Below, in pieces: positions 26,123-36,747 of a stretch of 64,000 bases of DNA. Made by a program: the position numbers and the translations under genes. The stretch covers positions 1-64,000 of the forward strand of contig NZ_JAMXMV010000033.1 of the NCBI RefSeq assembly GCF_024055715.1, given 5' to 3'. Every line of letters starts with the position of its first letter. Position 1 is the first letter of the stretch. A model generated the notes under the pieces. It did no database searches, had not been told where the DNA came from, and saw only the letters and a list, made by a program, of their open reading frames with translations. The DNA comes from Actinoallomurus soli. Its GTDB lineage: Bacteria > Actinomycetota > Actinomycetes > Streptosporangiales > Streptosporangiaceae.

Positions 26123-27487
26123 GTGACAGGTCACCAAACCGCGGTCGAGAGGCTCCTGGCCTCCTATCGGGCCATTCCCGAGGGCTCACCGGTCCGGCTG
26201 GCGAAACGCACCTCGAACCTGTTCCGGTTCCGCGATGAGATCCAGGCGCCCGGCCTCGACGTCAGCGGCTTCGACAAGGTCCTGAGCGTGGACCCCGAGG
26301 CCCGTGTCGCCGACGTCCAGGGCATGACGACGTACGAGGACCTGGTCGACGCGACCCTGCCGCACGGTCTCATGCCGTTCGTCGTACCGCAGCTCAAGAC
26401 GATCACGCTGGGCGGCGCGGTGACCGGGCTCGGCATCGAGTCGTCGTCGTTCCGGAACGGCTTGCCGCACGAGTCCGTCCTGGAGATGGAGATCCTCACC
26501 GGTGCGGGCGAGGTCATCACCGCGACCCCGGACAACGAGCACCGCGAGCTGTTCTACGGCTTCCCGAACTCCTACGGCACGCTCGGATACGCGCTGCGGC
26601 TCAAGATCAAGCTGCAGCCGGTGAAGCCGTACGTGGAGCTGTGGCACGTGCGGTTCTCCTCCGCCCAGGAGTGCGCGCAGGCCATCGACGAGCTCGGCGC
26701 CGAGGCGGACTTCATCGACGGCACGGTCTTCGGCCCGGACGAGCTGTACCTCACGCTGGGCCGGTTCGCCGACACGGCCGGGCGCGTCTCGGACTACACC
26801 GGACAGGGCATCTACTACCGGTCGATCCGCGACCGGTTCGTCACGCCGCAGTGGCTGCGGCCGGACGGCCCCCCGACCGACGCGCTCACGACGCACGACT
26901 ACCTCTGGCGGTGGGACACCGACTGGTTCTGGTGCTCGCGGGCGTTCGGCGTGCAGAACCCGCTGGTCCGCCGGGCCTGGCCCGCGTCGAAGAAGCGTTC
27001 CGACGTCTACCGCCGGCTGGTCGCGCTCGACAAGCGCCTGCAGACGTCGGCGCGGGTGGACCGCTGGCTCGGCCGCCCGCCCCGCGAGGACGTCATCCAG
27101 GACATCGAGGTGCCGGTGGAGCGGCTCCCCGAGTTCCTCGAGTTCTTCCACCGTGAGATCGGGATGAGCCCGGTGTGGCTGTGCCCGCTGCGGGCACAGG
27201 ACAAGTGGCCGCTGTACCCCCTCAATCCCGGACGCACGTACGTCAACGTCGGGTTCTGGGGGACGGTGCCGCAGAAGCCCGGACGGTTGCCCGAACACCA
27301 CAACCGGCTGATCGAGCGCGAGGTCGCCCGCCTCGACGGCCACAAATCGCTGTACTCGACGGCCTTCTACACCCGTGAGGACTTCTGGCGGCACTACGAC
27401 GGCGCTACCTATCGGACCTTGAAGGAGGAGTACGACCCGGAGCGGCGGCTGCTGGATCTTTACGACAAAACCGTACGAGGCAGGTGA
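26123..27487 (+). CDS. tmsA: FAD-binding oxidoreductase of the 10-methyl fatty acid pathway
   Basis: A 454-residue VAO-type flavoprotein related to DWARF1-like C=C reductases. The N-terminal FAD domain contains RLAKRTSNLFR, VQGMTTYEDLVDATLPHGLM and ITLGGAVTGLGIESSSFRNG. The C-terminal half resembles known BfaA/TmsA-type reductases. In characterised actinomycetes this enzyme uses NADPH to reduce the 10-methylene intermediate made by the partner methyltransferase, giving 10-methylstearic (tuberculostearic) acid on phospholipids. Its stop overlaps the start of that methyltransferase gene (GTGA), the expected pairing. It starts at the GTG at 26123. Symbol given by homology and context. Confidence 0.85.
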   Translation: MTGHQTAVERLLASYRAIPEGSPVRLAKRTSNLFRFRDEIQAPGLDVSGFDKVLSVDPEARVADVQGMTTYEDLVDATLPHGLMPFVVPQLKTITLGGAVTGLGIESSSFRNGLPHESVLEMEILTGAGEVITATPDNEHRELFYGFPNSYGTLGYALRLKIKLQPVKPYVELWHVRFSSAQECAQAIDELGAEADFIDGTVFGPDELYLTLGRFADTAGRVSDYTGQGIYYRSIRDRFVTPQWLRPDGPPTDALTTHDYLWRWDTDWFWCSRAFGVQNPLVRRAWPASKKRSDVYRRLVALDKRLQTSARVDRWLGRPPREDVIQDIEVPVERLPEFLEFFHREIGMSPVWLCPLRAQDKWPLYPLNPGRTYVNVGFWGTVPQKPGRLPEHHNRLIEREVARLDGHKSLYSTAFYTREDFWRHYDGATYRTLKEEYDPERRLLDLYDKTVRGR

Positions 27488-28773
27488 AGATGAAGCTGGC
27501 GGAGGCATTCGAACGCGTCGTCGGGCGTGACGCGCAGGTCGAGTTCCGGGCGTACGACGAGAGTCGTGCCGGGGCTCTCGGCGCGGACATCCGGGTGGAG
27601 GTCAGATCGCCGTACGCGGTCTCCTATCTCGCCCACGCGCCGGGCGCGCTCGGGCTGGCGCGGGCGTACGTCGCCGGGCACCTCGACGTGATCGGGGACA
27701 TGTACACGGCGCTGTTCCGGATGCAGTCGGCCATGGGCGAGCTGACCTGGGCCGACAAGGGGACCCTGCTGCGCGGCATCCTGAGTGACCCGCTGCTGCG
27801 CGCGGCCGCGCTGACGCGGCTCGACCCGCCGCCGCAGGAGGTGCGGCCGGCCCGCATGCCGCTGCTGTCGGGCCTGCGGCATTCCAAGCGCCGCGACGCG
27901 AAGGCGATCTCCCACCACTACGACGTGTCCAACACCTTCTACGAGTGGGTGCTCGGACCGTCGATGGCCTACACGTGCGCGTGCTTCCCCTCGGAGGACG
28001 CGACGCTGGAGCAGGCGCAGTACCACAAGTTCGACCTCGTGGCGCGCAAGCTCGGGCTGCGGAAGGGCATGCGGCTGCTCGACGTCGGCTGCGGCTGGGG
28101 CGGCATGGTCATGCACGCCGCACGGGAGTACGGCGTGAAGGCGCTCGGCGTGACGCTGTCCAAGCAGCAGGCCGAGTGGGCGCAGAAGGCGATCGCCGAG
28201 GCGGGGCTGTCGGAGCTCGCCGAGGTCCGTCACCTCGACTACCGCGACGTCACGGAGGAAGGCTTCGACGCCGTCAGCTCGATCGGCCTGACCGAGCACA
28301 TCGGCAAGGCGAACGTCCCCGGTTACTTCTCCTTCCTGTACGGCAAGCTCAAGCCGGGCGGCCGGATGCTGAACCACTGCATCACACGCCCGGACGACAA
28401 CGAGCCGTCGATCCGCCAGGAGGGCTTCATCAACCGGTACGTCTTCCCGGACGGTGAGCTGGAGGGGCCGGGCTGGCTGATCTCGCGGATGAACGACGCC
28501 GGCTTCGAGATCCGGCACGAGGAGAACCTCCGCGAGCACTACGCCAAGACCCTGACCGGCTGGTGCCGCAACCTCGACGACCACTGGGACGAGGCGGTCG
28601 CCGAGGTCGGCGAGGGCACCGCGCGCGTGTGGCGGCTGTACATGGCCGGCTCGCGGCTCGGCTTCGACCTGAACTGGATCCAGCTGCACCAGGTGCTCGG
28701 CGTCAAGCTGCGGGAGGACGGCGGCTCCGGCATGCCGCTGCGGCCGTCGTTCGAGCCTCCGGCGGCCGGCTGA
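27484..28773 (+). CDS. tmsB: CFAS-family SAM methyltransferase (10-methylene fatty acid synthase)
   Basis: A 429-residue cyclopropane-fatty-acid-synthase-type methyltransferase. The SAM motif I is LLDVGCGWGGMVMHAARE, preceded by ISHHYDVSNTFYEWVLGPSM and YTCACF, and followed by GVTLSKQQAEWAQ and the catalytic-loop region SSIGLTEHIGK. It is expected to add a SAM methyl to the delta-9 double bond of oleoyl phospholipid, leaving a 10-methylene group for the upstream flavoprotein to reduce. It is translationally coupled through a GTGA overlap; an ATG at 27490 preceded by AGGTGA is an alternative start. Together with tmsA it makes membrane-fluidising branched acids. Confidence 0.88.
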   Translation: MKMKLAEAFERVVGRDAQVEFRAYDESRAGALGADIRVEVRSPYAVSYLAHAPGALGLARAYVAGHLDVIGDMYTALFRMQSAMGELTWADKGTLLRGILSDPLLRAAALTRLDPPPQEVRPARMPLLSGLRHSKRRDAKAISHHYDVSNTFYEWVLGPSMAYTCACFPSEDATLEQAQYHKFDLVARKLGLRKGMRLLDVGCGWGGMVMHAAREYGVKALGVTLSKQQAEWAQKAIAEAGLSELAEVRHLDYRDVTEEGFDAVSSIGLTEHIGKANVPGYFSFLYGKLKPGGRMLNHCITRPDDNEPSIRQEGFINRYVFPDGELEGPGWLISRMNDAGFEIRHEENLREHYAKTLTGWCRNLDDHWDEAVAEVGEGTARVWRLYMAGSRLGFDLNWIQLHQVLGVKLREDGGSGMPLRPSFEPPAAG

Positions 28774-28920
28774 CCACGGCGGCGGGTGGTCGCGGCCTCC
28801 GCCGCGGCCACCCGCAGGCCACGCCGGAGGCCGTGACCCGGCCGGTACGGCGACCGCCTCGGCGAGCGGACGCCGGAGGGCGAGCGGCCCGTACGGTCAC
28901 CGGCTCGAAGCGCCGGAGAC

Positions 28921-29036
28921 GTGACGCGGCCGGCGCCGCGACCACCTCAAGCCGCCTTGCCGGAGGGGTGACGCGGTCGGCGCCGCGACCACCTCAGGCC
29001 GCCTCCCCGGAGGGCGTGACGCGGCCGGCGCGGCGG
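28921..29036. repeat. 47-48 bp tandem repeats upstream of the hydrolase gene
   Basis: Two near-identical units (from 28921 and 28968), each starting GTGACGCGG and containing CGGCGCCGCGACCACCTCA, are followed by a partial third at 29016. More diverged copies seem to fill 28800-28920. They occupy the 278-bp gap between tmsB and the epoxide hydrolase-like gene. Confidence 0.8.
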
Positions 29037-29051
29037 CTTACCGTCGGCCTT

Positions 29052-29945
29052 ATGACGGAGATCGCGACCATTCAGGCGAACGGCCTGACGTTCGGCTACC
29101 TGGAGGCCGGCCGCGGGCCGCTGGCGCTGTGCCTGCACGGCTTCCCCGACTCGGCGCACACCTGGCGGCATCTGCTTCCCGCGCTGGCCGGCGCCGGCTA
29201 CCACGCGGTCGCGCCGTTCCTGCGCGGCTACGCGCCCACGGACGTGCCGAAGGACGGCGCCTACCAGGTCGGCGCGCTGGCGGCCGACGCGAACGCCCTG
29301 CACGAGGCGTTCGGCGGGGACGCCGACGCGGTGCTGATCGGGCACGACTGGGGCGCCGCCGCGACGTACGCCGCCGTCGCGCACGCTCCGGAGCGGTGGC
29401 GGCGGGCGGTGACGATGGCGCTCCCGCCGTTCGGGGCCGTCCTGTCGGGGTTCTTCGACTACGCGCAGCTCAAACGGTCCTTCTACATCTTCCTCTTCCA
29501 GACGCCGCTGGCGGAGGCGGCGGTGCTGACGGAGGACATGGCGTTCCTCGACGGCCTGTGGGCGGACTGGTCGCCGGGCTACGACGCCGCCCGTGACGTC
29601 GCGCACGTCAAGGACTGCCTGCGCGATCCGGAGAACCTGACGGCGGCCATCGGCTCCTACCGGGCGATGTTCGACCCGTCCCTGCACCTTCCCGCGTACG
29701 CCGCGGAGCAGGAGGCGGCGGAGCGCGTCGGCGAGCGGCCGGTCCTCTATCTGCACGGTGCGGACGACGGCTGCCTGGACGCCGGGCTCGCCCGTGACGT
29801 CGAGGGGCACCTGCCGCCCGGTTCGAGGTCGCGGATCGTCGCCGGCGCCGGGCACTTCGCGCACCTGGAACGGCCCGGGGAGGTGAACCGGCTCATCCTG
29901 GACTGGCTCGCCGGGGACCGGCCCGCACCGGCCGATGCGAAGTAA
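29052..29945 (+). CDS. Alpha/beta hydrolase, epoxide hydrolase-like
   Basis: A 297-residue alpha/beta hydrolase. HGFPDSAHTWRHLLP forms the oxyanion motif. The nucleophile lies in LIGHDWGAAATY, an aspartate as in soluble epoxide hydrolases and haloalkane dehalogenases rather than a serine. The acid/His end is LHGADDGCLDAG and GAGHFAHLERP. It likely opens an epoxide through an alkyl-enzyme ester. The ATG at 29052 lacks a strong ribosome site. It precedes a P450 by 54 bp in the same direction, and such pairs can form epoxide-then-diol pathways (inference). Confidence 0.85.
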   Translation: MTEIATIQANGLTFGYLEAGRGPLALCLHGFPDSAHTWRHLLPALAGAGYHAVAPFLRGYAPTDVPKDGAYQVGALAADANALHEAFGGDADAVLIGHDWGAAATYAAVAHAPERWRRAVTMALPPFGAVLSGFFDYAQLKRSFYIFLFQTPLAEAAVLTEDMAFLDGLWADWSPGYDAARDVAHVKDCLRDPENLTAAIGSYRAMFDPSLHLPAYAAEQEAAERVGERPVLYLHGADDGCLDAGLARDVEGHLPPGSRSRIVAGAGHFAHLERPGEVNRLILDWLAGDRPAPADAK

Positions 29946-29999
29946 GTGCCCACTTTGGCAGAATGGGGCCGAATCGCGTTCTAGTCGAGGAGGAACGGC

Positions 30000-31247
30000 G
30001 TGGAGAAGACCCGGCCCGACGGGATCGATCTGACCGAGTGGGACTTCTGGGCGCGCCCGCTCGACGAGCGTCACGCGGCGTTCCGTACGCTGCGCGGGCT
30101 GGCCCGGCCGGCCTTCTTCCGGGAGCCGGAGCTGTCCTTCGTGCCGCCGGGACCCGGCTACTACGCGCTCGTCACCCACGCGGACGTCGTCGAGGCCTCG
30201 CGCCGGCCCGCCGACTTCTGCTCGGGGCAGGGCGCGATCAACATCAACGACATGCCGGCCGATCTCAACGAGTACTTCGGCTCGATGATCAACATGGACG
30301 ACCCGCGGCACGCCAAGATCCGCCGGATCGTCTCGCGTGCCTTCTCGCCGCGCATGATCCAGCGGTTCGAGGACCAGGTGCAGGCCGTCGCCGAGCAGGT
30401 CGTCGAGGAGGTCATCGCCAAGGGCGGCGGCGACTTCGTCACCGATGTCGCCGCCCGGCTCCCGCTGAAGATCATTTGTGACCTGATGGGGATCGACGAG
30501 GCGCACTACAAGACCGTCTTCGACAATTCCAACATCATCCTCGCCGGCGCCGACACCGAGTTCGTCGCCGAGGAGGCCGACCAGGTCGCGCTGCAGCTCC
30601 TGCAGGCGGGACAGACGCTGAAGGACCTCGTCGAGGACCTCGGCCGCAAGCGGCGCGAGGAGCCGACCGGCGACCTCACCTCCGCCCTGGTGAACGCCAA
30701 CATCGACGGCGAGTCGCTGACCGACCAGGAGCTCGGCTCGTTCTTCATCCTCCTGGTCGTCGCCGGAAACGAGACCACCCGCAACGCCATCGCCCACGGC
30801 CTGCACCTGCTCACCGAGAACCCCGGGCAGCGGGAACTGCTCGCGTCGGACTTCGAGCGGTACATTCCGGGCGCCGTGGAGGAGATCGTGCGGTATGCCT
30901 CGCCGGTCATCTGGATGCGGCGAACGGCGACCCGCGACACCGAGCTGAACGGGCGCGCGTTCGCGGCCGGCGACAAGCTGATCCTCTACTACTGGTCGGC
31001 GAACCGGGACGAGACGGTCTTCGCCGACCCGGAGGTCTTCGACATCACCCGCGATCCCAACCCCCACGTCGGCTTCGGCGGCCCCGGCCCGCACTTCTGC
31101 CTCGGCGCGCACCTGGCCCGCCGGGAGATCACCGTGATGTTCCGCGAGCTGTTCCGCAAGGCCCCGGGCATCCGCGCCACGGGGCGGCCCGACCGCCTGC
31201 TGTCCAACTTCATCAACGGCATCAAGCACCTGCCCTACACCGTCTGA
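30000..31247 (+). CDS. Cytochrome P450 (CYP124/125/142-like)
   Basis: A 415-residue bacterial P450. The I-helix oxygen-activation motif AGNETTRNAI is at 255-264, ExxR is Glu295-Arg298 in EEIVRYASP, and the heme thiolate is Cys367 in GFGGPGPHFCLGAHLARRE. The helix-C region (NMDDPRHAKIRRIVSRAFS) and AGNETTRN resemble the mycobacterial CYP124/125/142 group, which hydroxylates terminal carbons of methyl-branched lipids and sterol side chains. No ferredoxin gene is adjacent. AGGAGGA precedes the GTG at 30000. A hairpin terminator follows. Confidence 0.92.
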   Translation: MEKTRPDGIDLTEWDFWARPLDERHAAFRTLRGLARPAFFREPELSFVPPGPGYYALVTHADVVEASRRPADFCSGQGAININDMPADLNEYFGSMINMDDPRHAKIRRIVSRAFSPRMIQRFEDQVQAVAEQVVEEVIAKGGGDFVTDVAARLPLKIICDLMGIDEAHYKTVFDNSNIILAGADTEFVAEEADQVALQLLQAGQTLKDLVEDLGRKRREEPTGDLTSALVNANIDGESLTDQELGSFFILLVVAGNETTRNAIAHGLHLLTENPGQRELLASDFERYIPGAVEEIVRYASPVIWMRRTATRDTELNGRAFAAGDKLILYYWSANRDETVFADPEVFDITRDPNPHVGFGGPGPHFCLGAHLARREITVMFRELFRKAPGIRATGRPDRLLSNFINGIKHLPYTV

Positions 31248-31260
31248 CACCAGGGTGCCC

Positions 31261-31300
31261 GCGGCCCTTTCCCGTGATCCGCCTCGCGGGAAGGGGCCGC
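31261..31300 (+). terminator. Hairpin terminator after the P450 gene
   Basis: GCGGCCCTTTCCCG (31261-31274) pairs with CGGGAAGGGGCCGC (31287-31300) with one G-T pair. Confidence 0.75.
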
Positions 31301-31315
31301 GTCGTGCGATGGGGG

Positions 31316-31341
31316 CTGTTACCTTGGTAGCATGGTAACAG
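31316..31341. promoter_or_regulatory. Palindrome overlapping the start of a small regulator gene
   Basis: CTGTTACC (31316-31323) and GGTAACAG (31334-31341) are exact complements around a 10-nt spacer. The right arm covers the first codons of the 31332 gene, a classic autorepression position. Confidence 0.5.
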
Positions 31342-31574
31342 TTGAGCGCGTGCAGACCGGGTTGCGGATCGAGCGCACCACCCTGAAGGTCCTCAAGGGA
31401 CTCGCCGAATATCTCGACATGCCCCTCGGCGAACTCGTCGAAGGCGTGGTGCTGCACGCCTTCGAGGGCCGGGCGCCGTTCTCCTCCGAGACCCTGCACA
31501 AGATCGAGCAGCTTCGCTCGGTGTACGGCCTGACGCTGACCGCCGCCGACGCCCACCGGCTGGAGGAGCGATGA
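31332..31574 (+). CDS. Small DNA-binding-like protein (RHH-type, tentative)
   Basis: An 80-residue protein: MVTVERVQTGLRIERTTLKV, then a strand-helix-helix-like pattern (LKGLAEYLDMPLGELVEGVVLHAFEG). A short basic strand followed by two amphipathic helices suggests a ribbon-helix-helix regulator, but no database check was possible. It overlaps the next gene by ATGA and shares its operon. A palindrome over its start suggests self-regulation. No toxin-like partner is seen. Confidence 0.6.
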   Translation: MVTVERVQTGLRIERTTLKVLKGLAEYLDMPLGELVEGVVLHAFEGRAPFSSETLHKIEQLRSVYGLTLTAADAHRLEER

Positions 31575-32113
31575 CGGCCGGCGGCGCCCGCGCCGCATCG
31601 GGGACGGACCCGGCCTCCGGCGGGACGGCGGGCCGGTGCGTCCTCACCGGCACGGTCCGCGTCGGGCTTCCGCCCGCGGAGGCGTTCCGTCTCTTCACGC
31701 CGGTCGGCGAGCGCGACTGGGTGGACGGCTGGGACCCGCGCTTCCCGGTTCCCGCCGGCGATGACACCGCGCCGGGCACGGTCTTCGAGACGACGGACCA
31801 CGGCCGTACGACCACCTGGGTGGTCACGGGCCGCGAGCCCGGACGCGCCGTCGCGTACGCCCGCGTCACCCCCGGCGACCGCGCGGGGACCGTGTCCGTC
31901 GTCCTGGAGGGCGCCGACGGCGGGGACGGAGGAGGGACGGCGGCGACCGTCACCTACGAGCTGACCGCGCTCACCGAGGCGGCACGGGAGGATCTGCGCG
32001 CCTTCGCCGCCGGCTATCCGGCGTTCCTGCGCTCCTGGGAGGAGGCGATCGCCGACGCGCTGGGACGCCGGGCTCCGTCCGCCGTACCTCCGGCGTCCTT
32101 GCGTCTGCGATAG
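31571..32113 (+). CDS. SRPBCC (START/Bet v1-like) protein
   Basis: A 180-residue lipid- or small-ligand-binding protein. The pattern LTGTVRVGLPPAEAFRLFTPVGE, then WVDGWDPRFP, TVFETTDHGRTTTWVVTGRE and VTYELTALTEAAREDL, matches polyketide-cyclase/SRPBCC helix-grip folds. It has a low-complexity N-terminal tail of about 20 residues. The ATG at 31571 follows GGAGGAG and overlaps the stop of the 31332 gene, so the two are coupled. The function is likely ligand binding or transport; no catalysis can be assigned. Confidence 0.78.
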   Translation: MTAGGARAASGTDPASGGTAGRCVLTGTVRVGLPPAEAFRLFTPVGERDWVDGWDPRFPVPAGDDTAPGTVFETTDHGRTTTWVVTGREPGRAVAYARVTPGDRAGTVSVVLEGADGGDGGGTAATVTYELTALTEAAREDLRAFAAGYPAFLRSWEEAIADALGRRAPSAVPPASLRLR

Positions 32114-32122
32114 TCTTGAGGT

Positions 32123-32158
32123 ATGCGATCTCGGCTGCTCCTCAGCCGGCCGCGCTGA
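32123..32158 (+). CDS. Leucine-rich leader peptide of leuS (predicted)
   Basis: An 11-residue open frame, MRSRLLLSRPR, with three consecutive leucine codons (CTG CTC CTC). It starts 137 bp before leuS and ends in a TGA inside the next stem. The position, length and run of cognate codons are what classical ribosome-mediated attenuation needs. The ribosome site GAGGT is upstream, only a few bases before the ATG. I infer that stalling at leucine codons during leucyl-tRNA shortage sets downstream RNA folding. Confidence 0.65.
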   Translation: MRSRLLLSRPR

Positions 32159-32198
32159 CCCGAGCCGTCAGCGCGGCAGCCCCTCCTGCGTGAGGGGC
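32133..32198 (+). promoter_or_regulatory. Attenuator folding region upstream of leuS
   Basis: GGCTGC at 32133-32138 (over the Leu codons) can pair with GCAGCC at 32176-32181. Competing stems are GCGCTGAC (32152-32159) with GTCAGCGC (32167-32174), and GCCCCTC (32179-32185) with GAGGGGC (32192-32198). The last resembles a terminator followed by GTTCT. Mutually exclusive pairing supports attenuation. Confidence 0.55.
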
Positions 32199-32259
32199 GT
32201 TCTCATGCCAGGGGCACGGTTCACCGCCACCCGAAGCCGTGCGAATCAGACGAGGAACC

Positions 32260-34725
<2,466 letters not shown>

Positions 34726-34756
34726 TCATGAGCATCGGGCCCGCCTGAACGGCGGA

Positions 34757-34794
34757 CCGCTCCGGGCCGGTGCCGTGGCACCGGCCCGGAGCGG
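34757..34794. terminator. Bidirectional hairpin terminator
   Basis: CCGCTCCGGGCCGGTGCC (34757-34774) and its exact complement (34777-34794) sit between the convergent leuS and lexA. Confidence 0.85.
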
Positions 34795-34854
34795 ATCAGC
34801 CATGCCGCGGGATCGCGGAATGATCGCGTCGTCGCCCGGGACCGCCGGCGGGGA

Positions 34855-35559
34855 TCACATTTTGCGCAGGACCGCCACCACGCGCCCGAGAATGGTCGCG
34901 TCGTCGCCGGGGATCGGGTCGTACGCCGGGTTGTGCGGCATCAGCCAGACCTTGTCGTCGCGGCGCTTGAGCGTCTTCACGGTGGCCTCACCGTCGATCA
35001 TCGCCGCGACGATGTCGCCGTTCTCCGCGACGGGCTGCTGGCGCACCACGACCCAGTCGCCGTCGGCGATGGCCGCCTCGATCATCGAGTCACCGGTGAC
35101 GTTGAGCAGGAAGTGGGTGCCTTCGCCGACGAGCTGCCGCGGCAGCGCGAAGACGTCCTCCACGGCCTCCTCGGCGAGGATCGGACCACCCGCGGCGATG
35201 CGCCCGACGAGGGGGACGTACGCGGGGGCCGGCCGCGTGGGAGCCTCGTGGCCGTTGGTGACCTCGTAGGACTCGCCGTCGGTCTCGGTGGCGACCGCCG
35301 GAGATCCGGGCATGCGGACGACGACCGCGCGCGGCCGGTTCGGGTCGCGCAGCAGGAAGCCCTTGCGCTGCAGGGTCCGGAGCTGGTGGGACACGCTCGA
35401 CGTGCTGGTCAGGCCGACCGCCTCGCCGATCTCCCGCATCGACGGGGGATATCCGCGCCGCTGCACCGAGTCCCTGATCACTTCCAGCACCTTGCGCTGG
35501 CGGACTGTCAGGCCGCTCTCGTCGCCTGGGCCGTCCGGCATTTCCCGAACCTTGCTCAT
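34855..35559 (-). CDS. lexA: LexA repressor of the SOS response
   Basis: A 234-residue repressor and self-cleaving protease. The winged helix (residues about 16-80; [21 protein letters not shown]) binds SOS boxes. The C-terminal S24 domain has the Ala123-Gly124 cleavage bond in [10 protein letters not shown], nucleophile Ser158 in VTGDSMIEA and Lys195 in EATVKTLKR. RecA filaments on damaged DNA trigger self-cleavage and derepress repair genes. The ATG at 35559 follows a GGAG. Two SOS boxes upstream indicate autoregulation. The order lexA, nrdR, nrdJ (divergent) is conserved in Streptomyces. Confidence 0.98.
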   Translation of the reverse strand: MSKVREMPDGPGDESGLTVRQRKVLEVIRDSVQRRGYPPSMREIGEAVGLTSTSSVSHQLRTLQRKGFLLRDPNRPRAVVVRMPGSPAVATETDGESYEVTNGHEAPTRPAPAYVPLVGRIAAGGPILAEEAVEDVFALPRQLVGEGTHFLLNVTGDSMIEAAIADGDWVVVRQQPVAENGDIVAAMIDGEATVKTLKRRDDKVWLMPHNPAYDPIPGDDATILGRVVAVLRKM

Positions 35560-35647
35560 GGTGTCTCCGATGGATGTCTTCCCGGTGACGCGTCGCCGCC
35601 GGTATTCCGGTCCCGTAGTGGGACGTTATCGCTTCTGCGGTAAATGA

Positions 35648-35663
35648 TCAAACAGGTGTTCGA
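35648..35663. promoter_or_regulatory. LexA (SOS) box, proximal
   Basis: TCAAACAGGTGTTCGA fits the TCGAAC-N4-GTTCGA consensus with one mismatch, about 90 bp upstream of lexA. Confidence 0.8.
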
Positions 35664-36103
35664 AAAATGTGGAATTTTGCGGTCCGGGGTAAGTCGCGTT
35701 TAGTTCGCACACACGTTCGATGATAATTCCCGCGCCGGGTTCGCGGAAGGCGGGCCCCATTGTGCGCGCGTCCTTGTCGCCTCGTCGTGATCGGCGCTCT
35801 CGCGCGGCGGCCGCGAAGGGGGTGCCCGCCGACACGGCGCCGACACGCCCGTGGCAGGCTGAAGGGGCCCGGGATCCGAGGCCCACGCGGCCGTCTCCCG
35901 CATGTGACCGACCTCACCTCTGATGGCCGCCGGCGGCGTTTTCGCAGGTGATTAGGGTGTCCCGGGTCGATGCGACCGGTCGTCGCCTCCATTGGACGGG
36001 GCCGACACGCCGACGGGGACGGCGGATCGCCACGTGAGCGGCCTCTTCTCGCCGGGCGCCTCACGCAGGTTGCGATGCACTCGGCCGGGCTCTACGGTTA
36101 ACC
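35664..36103. other. Gene-free part of the lexA-nrdR intergenic region
   Basis: Apart from the second SOS box at 35705-35720, I see no convincing gene here. Open frames on either strand have arginine- and proline-rich products typical of GC-rich noncoding DNA. The stretch 35950-36090 was checked for cobalamin riboswitch elements without success. Both divergent promoters should lie at the edges. Confidence 0.5.
35705..35720. promoter_or_regulatory. LexA (SOS) box, distal
   Basis: TCGCACACACGTTCGA fits the consensus with one mismatch, 57 bp from the proximal box; both lie in the lexA-nrdR gap. Confidence 0.75.
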
Positions 36104-36147
36104 CCAACATCTAGTAGTTACATAGATGTAGTTCACCATAGGTTGTG
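36104..36147. promoter_or_regulatory. AT-rich palindromic cluster, possible NrdR boxes
   Basis: CCAACATCTAGTAGTT, the palindrome TACATAGATGTA (36119-36130) and CACCATAGGTTGTGG lie in a row about 65-105 bp before nrdR, in an AT-rich island. ACATCT/AGATGT also form an inverted repeat. The last element agrees at about 11 of 16 bases with the NrdR consensus, so the site is probable, not proven. Confidence 0.5.
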
Positions 36148-36210
36148 GTTACGAGGTGAGGTTCGCGCGGTTCGCGCGTGACCCGCTGTCAGGGGGAGGA
36201 GTCCGGAGCC

Positions 36211-36675
36211 GTGCACTGCCCGTTCTGCCGACACACCGACAGCAGGGTCATCGACAGCCGGACGACCGACGACGGGGCCGCCATCCGGCGGCGACGTTCG
36301 TGCCCGGAGTGCGGCCGCCGCTTCACCACCCAGGAGACGGTGCTCATGATGGTCGCCAAGCGCAGTGGCGTGACCGAGCCGTTCTCCCGGGACAAGATCA
36401 TTGCCGGAGTGCGCCGGGCGTGTCAGGGTCGTCCCGTCAACGAGGACGCCCTCGCCATGCTCGGCCAGCGGGTCGAGGAGGCGATCCGGGCGACCGGGAA
36501 CGCCGAGATCCCCTCGCACCAGATCGGGCTGGCGATCCTCGGCCCGCTCCGTGAACTCGACGAGGTCGCGTACCTGCGATTCGCCTCCGTCTACCGGGGG
36601 TTCGAGACGCTCGACGACTTCGCCAAGGAAATCGAATCGCTGCGCGCGGCGTCCGGCGGCGACGCCCGTTCCTAG
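36211..36675 (+). CDS. nrdR: Transcriptional repressor NrdR
   Basis: A 154-residue regulator of ribonucleotide reductase genes. The zinc ribbon has Cys3/Cys6 (HCPFC) and Cys31/Cys34 (CPECGRRF); the ATP-cone follows (about 46-136, [53 protein letters not shown]). It represses nrd genes when ATP/dATP fill the cone. The GTG start (VHCPFC) is chosen because the family begins directly at the zinc ribbon; GGGGGAGGAG lies upstream. It is followed by nrdJ after 72 bp, almost certainly one operon under its own control. Confidence 0.97.
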   Translation: MHCPFCRHTDSRVIDSRTTDDGAAIRRRRSCPECGRRFTTQETVLMMVAKRSGVTEPFSRDKIIAGVRRACQGRPVNEDALAMLGQRVEEAIRATGNAEIPSHQIGLAILGPLRELDEVAYLRFASVYRGFETLDDFAKEIESLRAASGGDARS

Positions 36676-36747
36676 GGCGGCGCCCGGACCGCGGGCTGTA
36701 CGGGTAATCCTGGAAGTGGGCCTGGTGTGCCCGAGAAGGGGAATGTC

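Noticed and set aside
35648-36064. A leftward frame of about 138 residues in the lexA-nrdR gap
   Set aside because: Composition is Arg/Pro rich and it overlaps both SOS boxes; no homology pattern recognised.
35950-36100. Possible cobalamin riboswitch in front of nrdR-nrdJ
   Set aside because: No B12-box-like core or paired elements recognised by eye; a GCCAC word alone is not evidence. Left as a question for a covariance search.
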